This document shows, piece after piece, positions 34,644-45,333 of a DNA stretch of 64,000 nucleotides. The notes under the pieces are model-generated. The model did no database searches. It was not told the DNA's origin and saw only the letters and a program-made list of their open reading frames with translations. Position numbers and translations under genes: made by a program. This DNA is from Antennarius striatus (Eukaryota; Chordata; Actinopteri; Lophiiformes; Antennariidae). Within the stretch, counting starts at the first letter, position 1. Each line of letters starts with the position of its first letter. The DNA is taken from assembly GCF_040054535.1 (NCBI RefSeq), contig NC_090777.1:12435001-12499000 (forward strand), read 5' to 3'.

Positions 34644-37600
34644 GCGTGCTCTACTTCAGTTATGCCCTCATAGGACGGTAGACTAAGATCAAATCAATGA
34701 TTATTGTTTTTTGGTTTGGATTAAGTTGTTGATCGGATGTGATTACGTCGCACTTTGCGCTTTTTTTTTCAATAAAACCCGCACTTTGACTCACTAAAAT
34801 CCAAAAGTGGCCAGTGTGTGACTTCAAAGAAGGTAGTGGATGTGTTGAGAAGTGTGACATACAGTACATGATGCTTCCTATTTGTGTATTTCGTCAAAAG
34901 TTAGATACATGCAGGTCACGGCCCGATTGTCATCAGACTCCTTGGGTGAACTCCTCAAAGTGGCATCAAACATAATAATTAAAAACGAGTGTAGTTCTGT
35001 TTTGACATTACTCTGACAATTTTTCATGTTGAATGGCTTTTTTTTAATTTTTGATGAGTAAACTACAGGTTGTAGAACTTAAGGTGAAGAAAACAACGAG
35101 ACATTGGTTTTTCAGGTCATTTGCTTCGTTTGATCAGAGATGTGACATTCTCATGTCCTTAGCCATTGGCTGTAGCCCTGCTAACACTGACAAAATGGGA
35201 AATATAAAACAAATTATATCTGTGTGAACTTGGAATAACCCATCCCCAGCCATGTTTGTTTTTTGCTTTATTAGGTAAGCATTAAACAACTTACAATTAC
35301 ACACTCTAGTCTAATACAGAAAACAATTTGACATGGCTGAAATTGGGACATTTTGTGGGATCAAAATCAAAATTGAGAGTCTGTTCTAAAGAAGTTGGTT
35401 TCCTTTATTTGTTGACAATCGCCATGACACAATGATTTCTAGTGGAAAGGGAAATGTTTTTTAGTCTCTGAATTATATAAAATGCAGACTTCAGCTTCAT
35501 CAACACAATACTTATTATATAGTAATCAAATACACCTGTTTCTCACATCCAGTAAAATCACATCCCCAGAACTAGTGGGTCATGATAATGGCATCTTAGT
35601 TGAAAGTATTTCCTGTGCACAAAGAGAATATGTGTTTCTGTTGGCTAGGCTGCAGCCTTGGTGGAGGAGGAGACCAGAAGATATAGGCCAACCAAGAACT
35701 ACTTGAGCTACATGCCGGCACCAGACTTCTCTGCATTTGAGGTGAAGAACTCTTTAGTTTTTGAAGCCCATTACCGAACATGCGTGACAAAAATGACTCA
35801 TTTGATTATTTTTTATCACCCTCCAGACAGAAATTATGAGGAATGAGTTTGAGCGACTGGCAGCTCGGCAGCCCATGGATCTTCTTAGCATGAAGAGGTA
35901 AACCTGTAACTTAATACCCGGACTGAGTCACAGGCCTGCATATCTATGGACACTCCATACCTGCTGCACCTTCATACTGCTAACCCTAACCCAATCCGAG
36001 TTCAGTCTATGGCTGTGCCTTTTTCTTATTTGCCTCAGGATAATACATGCATGTGCATAAAGTACATATCTGAATGAGATTCTACAGTATCTTAACTGAT
36101 GCATATATTTCACAGTATTTTACTTCTGGCATTTTTAATCAGGGATCAAACTAATGAAGCTAGCAAACATACCAGTTGATTTCACAATGAAATTAATCTA
36201 ATGGTAATTTGCTGACTCCTCCGAGAGCTGCCACCTTATTGTGGTGGGGAAATTTGAGTACCCGAATGATCCCAGGAGCTATGTTGTCAGGGGCTTTATG
36301 CTCCTGCTAGGGTCTCCCTTGGCAAACAGGTCCTGGGTGATGGGCCAGATGAAGAGCAGCACAAAAACCCCTATGATGAGTAAAAAATCAAGGACTGTGA
36401 CGTCGCCCGGTATGTCGCGACCAAGGCCCCATTCTGGAGCCAGGCCCGGGGTTGGGGCTCGTATGCGAGCACCTGGTGGCCGGGTCTCTGCCCATGGGGC
36501 CCGGCCACCAGGATGACGTGGGCCCTAAAGGACGACGTGGGCCCAACCTCTGGTAGACTCACCAGCCGCCGAGAACACCGTAGGGGATGGGTGCAGTGTG
36601 GATTGGGTGGCGGTCATCAGCATGGGGCTCGACGACCCAATCCCAAGACAAAGAGTCTAGCTCTAGGGACATGGCATGTCACCTCGCTGGGGGGAAAGGG
36701 GCCAGAGCTTTTGAGGGAGGTTGACAGGTACTGACTACATATAGTCGAGCTCACCTCCACCCACAGCTTGGGCTCTGGAACCCAAACCCTTGAGAGGCGC
36801 TGGACTCTCCACTTTTCTGGTGGTGTCCAAGGTGATAGGCGGCGGGCTGATATGGGCTTGCTTGTGGCCCCACAGCTCAGCTGTCATATATTGGAGTTCA
36901 CCCCGATGAACAAGAGGGTCGCGTCCCTGCGCCTTTGGGTTGGGGACAGGTGTCTCACTGTCGTTTCGGCCTACGAGTGGTGTTCTGTTACTGGACTTCT
37001 GTGGTAGTCACAGTTTGTCTATAACCAACACATTGTTCAACCACAGGGATGTCCATAAGTGCACATTTCACCAGGATACCCTAGGCCGGAGGTCGATATT
37101 CGACTGTGTTTCCGTATCATCAGACCTCCGACTGCGTGTGTTGGACACTCGGGTGAAGAGAGGGGCAGAGCTGTCAACCAATCACCGCCTGATGGTGAGT
37201 TGGATCCGCTGGCAGAGCAGGGGGCCGAACAGACTCGGCAGGCCCAAACGTGTTTTGAGAGTCTGCTGGGAATGTCTGGCAGAACCCTTTGTCAGTGAGG
37301 TCTTCAACTCCCACCTCCGGGAGAGCTTCTCCCAGATCCCACAGGAGGCTGGGGACATTGAGTGGACCATGTTCTCCACCTCCATTGTCGAAGCGGCTGC
37401 TCGGAGCTGTGGTCGCAAGGTCTCTGGTGCCTGTCGCGGCAGTAACCCCCGAACCCAGTGGTGTACACCGGAAGTAAGGGATGCCGTCAAGCTCAAGAAG
37501 GAGTCCTGTCAAATCTTGTTGAATTGTAGGACCCTGGAGGCAGCTGACAGGTACAGGCAAGCCAGGTGTACTGCAGCTCAAGTAGTCGCGGAGGCTGAAA

Positions 37601-40600
37601 CTCGGGTCTGGGAAGAGTTCGGGGAAGCCATGGAGGAAGACTATCGGTCAGCCTCGAAGAAATTCTGGCAAACCATTCGGCGCCTCAGGAGGGGAAAGCG
37701 GTGCACAGCCAACACTGTTTACAGTTGGGGCGGAGAGCTGCTGACCTCGACTGGGGATATTGTCGGGTGGTGGAAAGAATACTTCGAGGATCTCCTCAAT
37801 CCCGCTGCCATGTCTTACACAGAGGAAGCAGAGGATGAGGTCTCAGAGGTGGACTCGTTCATCACCCAAGCTGAAGTCACCAGGGTGGTTGCTAAACTCC
37901 TCGTTGGCAAAGCACTAGGGGTGGATGAGATTCGCACTGAGTACCTCAGGTCTCTGGATGTGCAGGGACTGTCATGGTTGACACGTCTCTGTAACATGCG
38001 TGGCAGTCGGGGACAGTACCTCTGGATTGGCAGACCGGGACAATTGTCCCTCTTTTCAAAAAGGGGAACCGGAAGGTGTGTTCCAACTATAGGGGGATCA
38101 CAATCCTCAGCCTCCCGGGGAAAGTCTATTCCAGGGTACTGGAGAGGAGGATTAGACCTATAGTTGAACCATGCATTCAGAAGGAACAATGCTGTTTTCG
38201 TCCCGGTCGTGGAACACTGGACCAGCTCTACACTCTCCATCGAGAGCTCGAGGGTTCATGGGAGTTTGCCCAACCAGTTCACAGAAACACATGTGTTTTG
38301 TGGATCTGGAGAAGGCATTCGATCGTGTCCCTCGTGGTATCTTGTGGGGAGTACTTCGGGAGCATGGTGTCCGGGACCCTTTGCTGAGGGCTGTCCGGTC
38401 GCTGTATGACCGAAGCCAGAGGTTGGTTCGCATATCCGGCAGTAAGTCAGACCTGTTCCAGGTGCATATTGGACTCCGGCAGGGCTGCCCTCTGTCACCG
38501 GTTCTGTTCATAATTATCTGTTTCTGTTCTGTTTCACAAATTTCCCCACTGTGGGACAATAAAGGTTTTATTATTATTATTATTATTATTATTAATCTTT
38601 ATGGACAGAATTTCTAGGCGCAGCCAGGGTCCGGAGTGAGTCCGGTTTTGGGACCAAAGGATTTCATCTCTGCTTTTTGCAGACGATGTTGTCCTGTTGG
38701 CTTCATCAAACTATGGACATTCAGTGTGCACTGGGACGGTTTGCAGCTGAGACGCGAGTGGGATGAGGATCAGCACCTCTAAATCCGAGGCCATGGTTCT
38801 CGACCGGAAAAGGGTGGTGTGCCCTCTTCAGGTTGGTGGAGAGTCTTTGCCCCAAGTGGAGGAGTTTAAGTATCTTGGGGTCTTGTTCACGAGTGAGGGA
38901 AGGATGGAATGTGAAATTGACAGATCGGTGCAGCCCCTGCAGTGATGCAGTCGCTGTATAGGTCTGTCGTGGTGAAGAAGGAGCTGAGTCGCAAGGCGAA
39001 GCTCTCAATTTACCGGTCAATCTACGTTCCTACTCTCACCTATGGTCATGAGCTTTAGGTCATGACCTGAAGAACAAGATCCCGGATACAAGCGGCTGAA
39101 ATGAGTTTCCTCCGTAGAGTGGCTAGGCGCACCCTTAGAAATAGGGTGAGGAGCTCAGTCACCAGGGAGGAGTCGCAGTAGAGACGCTCTTCCTCCGCCT
39201 TGAGCTGAGCCAGCTGAGGTGGCGTGGGCATCTGTTCAGGATGCCTCCTGGACGCCTCCCTGGGAAGGTGTTCCGGGCATGTCCTACCAGGAGGAGACCT
39301 CGAGGAAGACCTAGGACACGCTGGAGGCCCTATGTCTCAGATATAGGCCCTCCAGGCCCTCCACCTCCAGCTCCTCCTGGGAGCTGGAGGTGTCTGGGGA
39401 GAGGGAAGTATGGGCATCCCTGCTAAGACCCCGCGACCCGGTCCCGGATAAGCGGTAGATGATGGATGGATGAATAATTTGCTGAGTCTCTCATTTGAAT
39501 CATAGATACACGTATATATATCATATAACCAAATAGCACAACATTGTCCATATGTGGCCAGAGTGACGTCAGACTGGAAGCAAACTCTTTTAAACTGTCC
39601 ACAATTCCTTTTGTCTTGGTGTTTTAAATGTTTATAATTTCATTTGGCATTTTTTTCTTGTGGAGATATGAGCTGCCAGCACCATCTTCAGGCCAGAAGA
39701 ATGACATCACAGCATGGCAGGAGTGTGTGAACAACTCAATGGCCCAACTAGAGCACCAAGCAGTTCGCATTGAGAACCTGGAACTCATGTCGCAGTATGG
39801 CACCAACGCATGGAAAGTCTACAATGAGTATGTAGCCTCAGCCACTGTTAATTAAATACAGTGTCTTTACTGTGGAAAAAATATTTACAAATGTATGCAG
39901 GGAATTGTGTAACTGAGTCTAATTTTTTATGTGTGCATGTTTTTAGTAATATCAGTAAAGTATTGCACAGGAATCTGCAAATGTGTTCAAAATCTAATTC
40001 AAAATCTGGGGAAAAAAAGCACTTCAAATCTGTATTAATATTTGTTGGGATCTGTGAATGTGGACACAAAATTGTAAACGTATAGTTGCATACCAGTGGA
40101 TAAAAAGTCTTTTGGTCAAAAATCTTTGTACACATAGTACAGCATATTTCACCTACCACCAGTTAGCAGTAGCACACATTGTACTGGGTTAGAGTTAGTC
40201 TATATATTCAAAAGCTTCTCAGCTATTCTTTTTACGGTTTAGTCGACCTGAGCTTAGCTGGGAATTATCCCGCGTTCATTCGTTTCCGATCCTGGTGGAA
40301 TTTAAGATGCGGGGTGTCCAAGATCAACTTCCTCCTGCCCTCATCTTTGTGCATCACCTAGAATACATCATTAGGTCCATTGCTGATATTCTGTTGTGAT
40401 TCTTGTGGATGCTCTGTGCACATCAGTACAGCTGGGGTTCTTCCAGTTGTGGGTCCATCTGAATGTTCGGGCACACATTCCACTTACACATTCACTCATC
40501 TGATGACTCCTGAATGGATTGAGACACATTTGCTAATAGTTCTACTAAATTAAAATGCTACATTTGTCAGGATTGCTAACATGTTATCTTTGTGTTTTTA

Positions 40601-41046
40601 TATCAGTAACTTGGCTTTCATGATAGAAATGGCCCAAAAGGAACTTCAGAAATTCAGGTGACCAATCACTGTAGCTTTTCAGCTGTATAATTCATTCAAT
40701 TATCAAATCGGCTTCTTTCTAACTTTATGAATTTTTTGTACACAGGAAGCAAATTCAAGATTTAAACTGGCAGCGTAAGAATGATCAGTTGGCAGGAGGT
40801 GCAAAACTGCGTGAGCAGGAGTCAACGTACGTTGTTGTGAAATTTTATATCTTTATATCACTTATGTCGTGTAAATGTTAGTTGTATATAATATGTGCCC
40901 TATTGCCATTCCCCTACAGCTGGGTGACTCTGGTCAGTAAAAACTATGAGATTGAGAGAGCCATCGTCCAGCTTGAAAATGAAATCACTCAACTCAAGCA
41001 ACAGCAGGGGGACGAGAATAAGGAGAACATCCGACAGGACTTCTAG
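34277..41046 (+). CDS. bcas2: bcas2 (SPF27), complete coding region, seven exons
   Basis: BCAS2/SPF27 is a coiled-coil core subunit of the Prp19/CDC5L complex that activates the spliceosome; it acts in the nucleus. Coding exons are 34277-34369, 35649-35741, 35827-35897, 39666-39827, 40607-40657, 40746-40826 and 40920-41046 (stop TAG). Every junction has GT and AG, and the phases are 0,0,2,2,2,2. They sum to 678 bp, i.e. 225 aa, the length I recall for human. Recognisable stretches include [10 protein letters not shown] and GVREA (exon 1), [19 protein letters not shown] (exon 2), [11 protein letters not shown] (exon 3), [18 protein letters not shown] (exon 4), QDLNWQRKN (exon 6) and [18 protein letters not shown] with the [10 protein letters not shown]-terminus (exon 7). 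The exon 4/5 junction codes Asp where I recall Glu in human. Intron 3 (3.8 kb) holds a Rex3-like LINE; the other introns are 85 bp to 1.3 kb. Confidence 0.96.
34572..34640. repeat. (GT)n microsatellite in bcas2 intron 1
   Basis: Long (GT)n in the first intron, sense strand. Confidence 0.95.
36215..39470 (+). mobile_element. Rex3-like (RTE) LINE in bcas2 intron 3
   Basis: It starts near CTGCCACCTTATTGTGGTGG, followed by a GC-rich leader ([24 protein letters not shown] reading). Endonuclease traces ([20 protein letters not shown], about 36905-36975) and RT blocks follow: [18 protein letters not shown] (about 37905), [19 protein letters not shown] (about 38080), [16 protein letters not shown] (about 38300), [13 protein letters not shown] (about 38470), FADDV-like codons near 38680, [19 protein letters not shown], then [20 protein letters not shown] and a GATGGATGGATGA tail at about 39460. 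Multiple stops and shifts. The sense strand equals bcas2. Confidence 0.8.
38500..38612. repeat. (TTA)n tail insertion within the Rex3-like RT
   Basis: TTCACAAATTTCCCCACTGT, GGGACAATAAAGG and (TTA)n interrupt the RT between PVLFII and the following [14 protein letters not shown] codons. This is a short tail of another LINE, nested in the Rex3-like copy. Confidence 0.65.
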
Positions 41047-41525
41047 ACCCTTCAGCTCCGACTTACAAAGTCATGAACCCATAGACAGACAGATTTCATC
41101 TTCCTTGACTGGATTAGGTTTTGGGAGGAGGTAAAGTTTTCTGTAAGGAGATTCAATCTGAACATTTCTCATTCCAACATCAAACAATTTTGACATTCAG
41201 AATGACTTTCCCAAAAATCTTGGTAGCGACACACATTTTCCCAGCCTCTCCTTTTCCTGTGAGAGGCAACAGTGGAATCCATCATTAACTGATGTCCAGA
41301 TTGTACAAATTTTGTACAAATGCAACTGAAGAGTTCAAATCATGAGCAATAACACACGTCTGGCTACCATATATTTTCTTGCTCGCTAATGTTGACCTAG
41401 AAATGTTGATATTGCTACTAGCTTGTAGGTTTAAGTGATTCCAGTCATCACTGGAGTGTGTGTAGAGGGAAGTGTAAATAGTTTGTCACCTTTGTTGGAC
41501 TCTTATCTTGGAGCTTCTGTTTTAT

Positions 41526-41535
41526 AATAAATAAA
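41526..41535 (+). terminator. bcas2 polyadenylation signal (overlapping AATAAA pair)
   Basis: Two overlapping AATAAA hexamers lie 480 bp past the bcas2 stop and are followed by a TG/T-rich stretch, the usual layout of a cleavage and polyadenylation site. The 41047-41525 stretch is therefore read as the 3' UTR; no ORF is seen in it. Confidence 0.6.
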
Positions 41536-41959
41536 CTTTTTGTATTTCCTTGTGTTTGGGTGAAAATCTTTCCATGTCAAATGTCACAGTTCTGGCTCGT
41601 CTTAATCCTGCAGCAACACACCATGATTACCCCCTGAGAGCTTTTTGGATCATATTTTATGTACTGGCGAGTTGCCAACCTCAGGGGTCCTACTAAATGT
41701 GTAAAACAAGCAGCATTCAAAAAAACATGCATGGCCAAATATGAAAACTTTGCAGTGTCAGGGCCGGGATGACTCACTGTAAATAGAGGAAAACATGAAT
41801 TTCCTTCTCTACCAGAAGCTCTTACAGGATAGCATCAAGTCCTCATTCTGTTGGTTGATACTCAGGAACAACTGGGACATACAGCAATGATTCCAAACAT
41901 AAGTATAGGTCCACCTCTAAATAGCTTGAAAGGGCTGTTGATGTGAGACCAGCTCATGC

Positions 41960-42520
41960 ATTGTGTCTGCAGTAAAGCAGACCCGCTGTTGTCACTGCCA
42001 CCCATATGGCAGCGCACCCAACCCCATCATTCTGACTTGCGGGTGGTGGGTCCACAAGAGTGGGAAGAGTCCATGTTGCCTTTCCGGGCTGAGCCCGGCC
42101 AGGCCCCGTGGCAGACCCGGCCACCAGGCGCTCGATGACGGGCCCTCCGTCCAGGCCTGGCTCCAGACATGGGCCAGGCCACAGGCAGGGTCACATTTTT
42201 CCCTTTTCAATTTTTCATGGGATCCTTTGAACCTTTCTTTGTCTGGCCCTTCACCTGAGACCTTGTTAAGCCGCATTTTGTAATGAACTACTGCATTTTG
42301 TAATAAGCTGCCCCAACGCATTTTGTAATAAATTTTGCCGCATTATGTAATAACATTTTAGACATTACAAAATGCACCCCGTTATTACAAAATGCGGCTC
42401 AACAGACCTGTTTGGCTTGGGTGACCCTACCAGGAGTACAAGACTCCTGACAACATAGCTCCCAGGATCCTTAGGGCACACAAACCTCTCCACCACGATA
42501 AGGTGATGGTTCTTTGGAGA
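41960..42520 (-). mobile_element. Rex3-like LINE 5' fragment, inverted relative to 36215-39470
   Basis: On the minus strand CACCTTATCGTGGTGGAGAGG, ATCCTGGGAGCTATGTTGTC and the GC-rich CACGGGGCCTGGCC leader match the first 300 bp of the intronic copy. It carries the 42264-42404 inverted-repeat insertion. Confidence 0.65.
42264..42404. mobile_element. 141-bp MITE with 21-bp terminal inverted repeats
   Basis: The ends TGTTAAGCCGCATTTTGTAA(T) and TGTTGAGCCGCATTTTGTAA(T) (right complement) differ at one of 21 positions. Inside, GCATTTTGTAAT or a one-base variant recurs at 42293, 42318 and 42340, plus an inverted copy at 42364. It lies within the Rex3-like 5' fragment. Confidence 0.6.
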
Positions 42521-42599
42521 GGAACCATCACAACTTCTATTTCCAATGAAATAGCAGTTGTTACATCCCTTGAAGCAGTGATGTGTTGTAATTGTCAGT

Positions 42600-42990
42600 G
42601 TTTATGTGTTCGTCCGTCCGTATACCAAATATCTTTACAACCGTTGCAGGTGGGGATGAAACAAAAAGCACATTACTTGGGTGGCAAAAGGGGATGAAAA
42701 TGAGATGACCTTCAGGAAACTAGGTCAAGGTCAAATTTCAACTTTTGTACACTCAGGAGCTGGATTAGAAAGACAAAACAAAAGGCGTTGTATTCAGGGA
42801 GGTAAGGGGATGAAAAGATCACAACTTCGAACTTGGAAACTAGGTCAAGGTCACATTTTCACTTTTATACCTTTTTAGGTACATATCTCTGAAACCTCAT
42901 GACAAATAGAATGCAACGTTTATATGTTGGAACATGGGTCTTTTATTAAATGACCCTGACCTGTGAAAGTAGGTCAAGGTAAATTTTGAA
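42600..42990 (+). repeat. unnamed repeat with AGGTCAAGGTCA, copy 2
   Basis: Inverted relative to 33390-33590. An internal 120-130-bp near-tandem structure gives three TAGGTCAAGGT motifs (42721, 42841, 42970). The family is not recognised. Confidence 0.55.
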
Positions 42991-43099
42991 TTCAGGGGTG
43001 TCGCGGGATGTTGCCATCTCTGACTACCTTGTTAGCATGTTGCTGTTTAAGGTGGCAAAAACCATTAAGTTCAATACTTATTACTGAATTTAGGCTTTG

Positions 43100-43350
43100 G
43101 ACAAAGTTTCTTGTGTTTTGTTCTCTGGCTTTCTCCCACCTCCCAATAATATACAACTTACGTTAATTTGACATGCTAAATTGTCCATAGGTGTGAATAC
43201 GAGCCTGAATGTTTGTCCATGCATGGATCTGTGATGAGCCGGTGACTCGTACAGTGTGTCATCTACCACTCCCCCAGCTAGGAAAAGCTTCAGCAGACCC
43301 ACAACCTGAATGTCAGATAAGTGGCTGAAGCTTTTGATCAAAGGAATGAA
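43100..43350 (+). repeat. family A repeat, partial body
   Basis: Plus-strand copy with CTCTGGCTTTCTCCCACC, CTAAATTGTCCATAGGTGTG and the AAGTGGCTGAAGC end. It lies downstream of otud3 and would be antisense to its 3' flank. Confidence 0.55.
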
Positions 43351-43442
43351 TAAACTTTTTGCCTTTTAACAAAAAATAATGTACTAATACAAATTATGTA
43401 ATACATTATTTGGCACACACGCAAAAAATATTTTTACATTAG

Positions 43443-43448
43443 TTTATT
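43443..43448 (-). terminator. candidate otud3 polyadenylation signal
   Basis: AATAAA on the minus strand, about 460 bp past the otud3 stop and the first good hexamer I see downstream. A SINE body on the plus strand lies about 100 bp further on. Confidence 0.35.
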
Positions 43449-43907
43449 GCAACATTCCTTTTCCTGTTTGCATAACAACATAATTCCCCCTTCTTTGGTC
43501 GGACTGAACACTTATCTGAAATGACATTAATTCAATCTCTTAAAAGCCCAGCTGCACCACATCATCTGTATGGTTGTTATGAAGATCAGAAGTCCAGAAC
43601 AGGAAGCAGCAAGGGAGCATGGATCATAGGCCAGGTCAGAGGGGTATCTACATATAACAGCCAGGGGTTGAACTAAATCAAAACCCTGTAAAAACACTGA
43701 AAGATAGTCTTTCTCACATCTTTCACAGCATTCACACTTCCCACACAAAACTGCAGGCACCATTTTAGCATTTGCAAAGAAACTACAGGGTTCTTTTCAG
43801 GAAAAGTCATCAACTGTGACTAAAGAATATCTATGTGCAAAATTCTATTGACAGCATCAGGCACTGGCAGCTTGAGTAGCGGCAGGTTATTCTGGCTATT
43901 CCCCAGT

Positions 43908-45267
43908 CTATATACTAAGAGTGTTGAGCGCTGGTACTAAAGTAACAGCCTCTGACAGGTTCTGGTCCTGACTTCCTTTAATTTGAAGGAACTTCTGCCG
44001 ATGCCTCTCCTCCTGACGTTTCTTCTTCTCTTGCCGCTGCTGCTCTTTCCTCTGCTTGTTAGATACCTGGACATAAGGAAGATGGAAATAAAGATTTTAT
44101 TTTGACTCAATCTAATTTTTAACTGAGGTGTGTTTTGACCTGCATTTATAAAGGTCTCTGTCACAGGCAAAAAAACGGTGCAGTCCATCCACATGCAGTA
44201 GCATGAAGAAAGGTCAAATGAGTGAATAAAACTTTTAAAGCAGGGCCTTAAATGAAGGTCATTCTGCTATTAATTTAGTAAAACGGGATGAGACAGTCCA
44301 CCTTCAATTTTTGCGCATTGCTGCCCTCTGTTGGCTGTCTGTGTTCACTGCAGTCAGTGGAGGCAGCTCTGCAGGATGAGCAGGATCCTAAACTGGATCC
44401 TGAGCCACACTGACCCTGGCAGGATTGTCCCAGCATGGCCCCCACCAGCCACTCGGCATTGATGGTTGCTGCACTCAGTTGGAGGAGATTTTCTTCATCA
44501 CCTGTGCAAGAAAGCACAAAAGTAGGACTCAATGAGATGTGATTGTCGATGCTAATGACAGCATATGCTAATGAAATGAATGTTAGATGTAATAAACACA
44601 ACATTTATATTGCTTCAATATCTTTATTTGTTCTCATCATGAACAACAGTGAACCACCATTTCAGCATCCACACAACAGGTGTAATTTCTTACTCAAGTG
44701 ATCCAGTGTGTAAAGCCACACGTTAACAATCTTGTGCATTTTAAATAAATATATAATTTTTCTAAATTATTACAAGAATGTTACTAAACAAAATCATCTA
44801 GTAACAAATAAAATTCACTCTTAATACAACCCCTGAACATTGAAAGAAAATAAATTGAACAAAAGTATTTCTTCAGCATATCTACCTGCACGGTTTTCTA
44901 ATGATCAATCTAACCACAAAATCTTCACATACTCCTCGGTCCTTCATCCACTGCTTTCAGAAGCACCAGAGCTGAGGCTTCTTTTTTTGTCAGGCAGTCA
45001 ACGAGCTTTTTTTTTTTTTTATATTGTATATTTGTGAGTTTTTGTATCTGACCAAAGAACCTCTTTAATTTGCTGGCTTTGTATGAGATCCTTAATTCCA
45101 CTTATTTCTAAACGCAGTTTCTTCTTTGTGACATGTTTTGAAGAAGAAGAAAAAAGAATCTATTAATCTCACATGGAGAAATTACTTTTTCCACTCATTT
45201 ACTGATTAACATGCACATACACACACACACACACAGATACATATGTATATATCTGTGTGTGTGTGTG

Positions 45268-45333
<66 letters not shown>

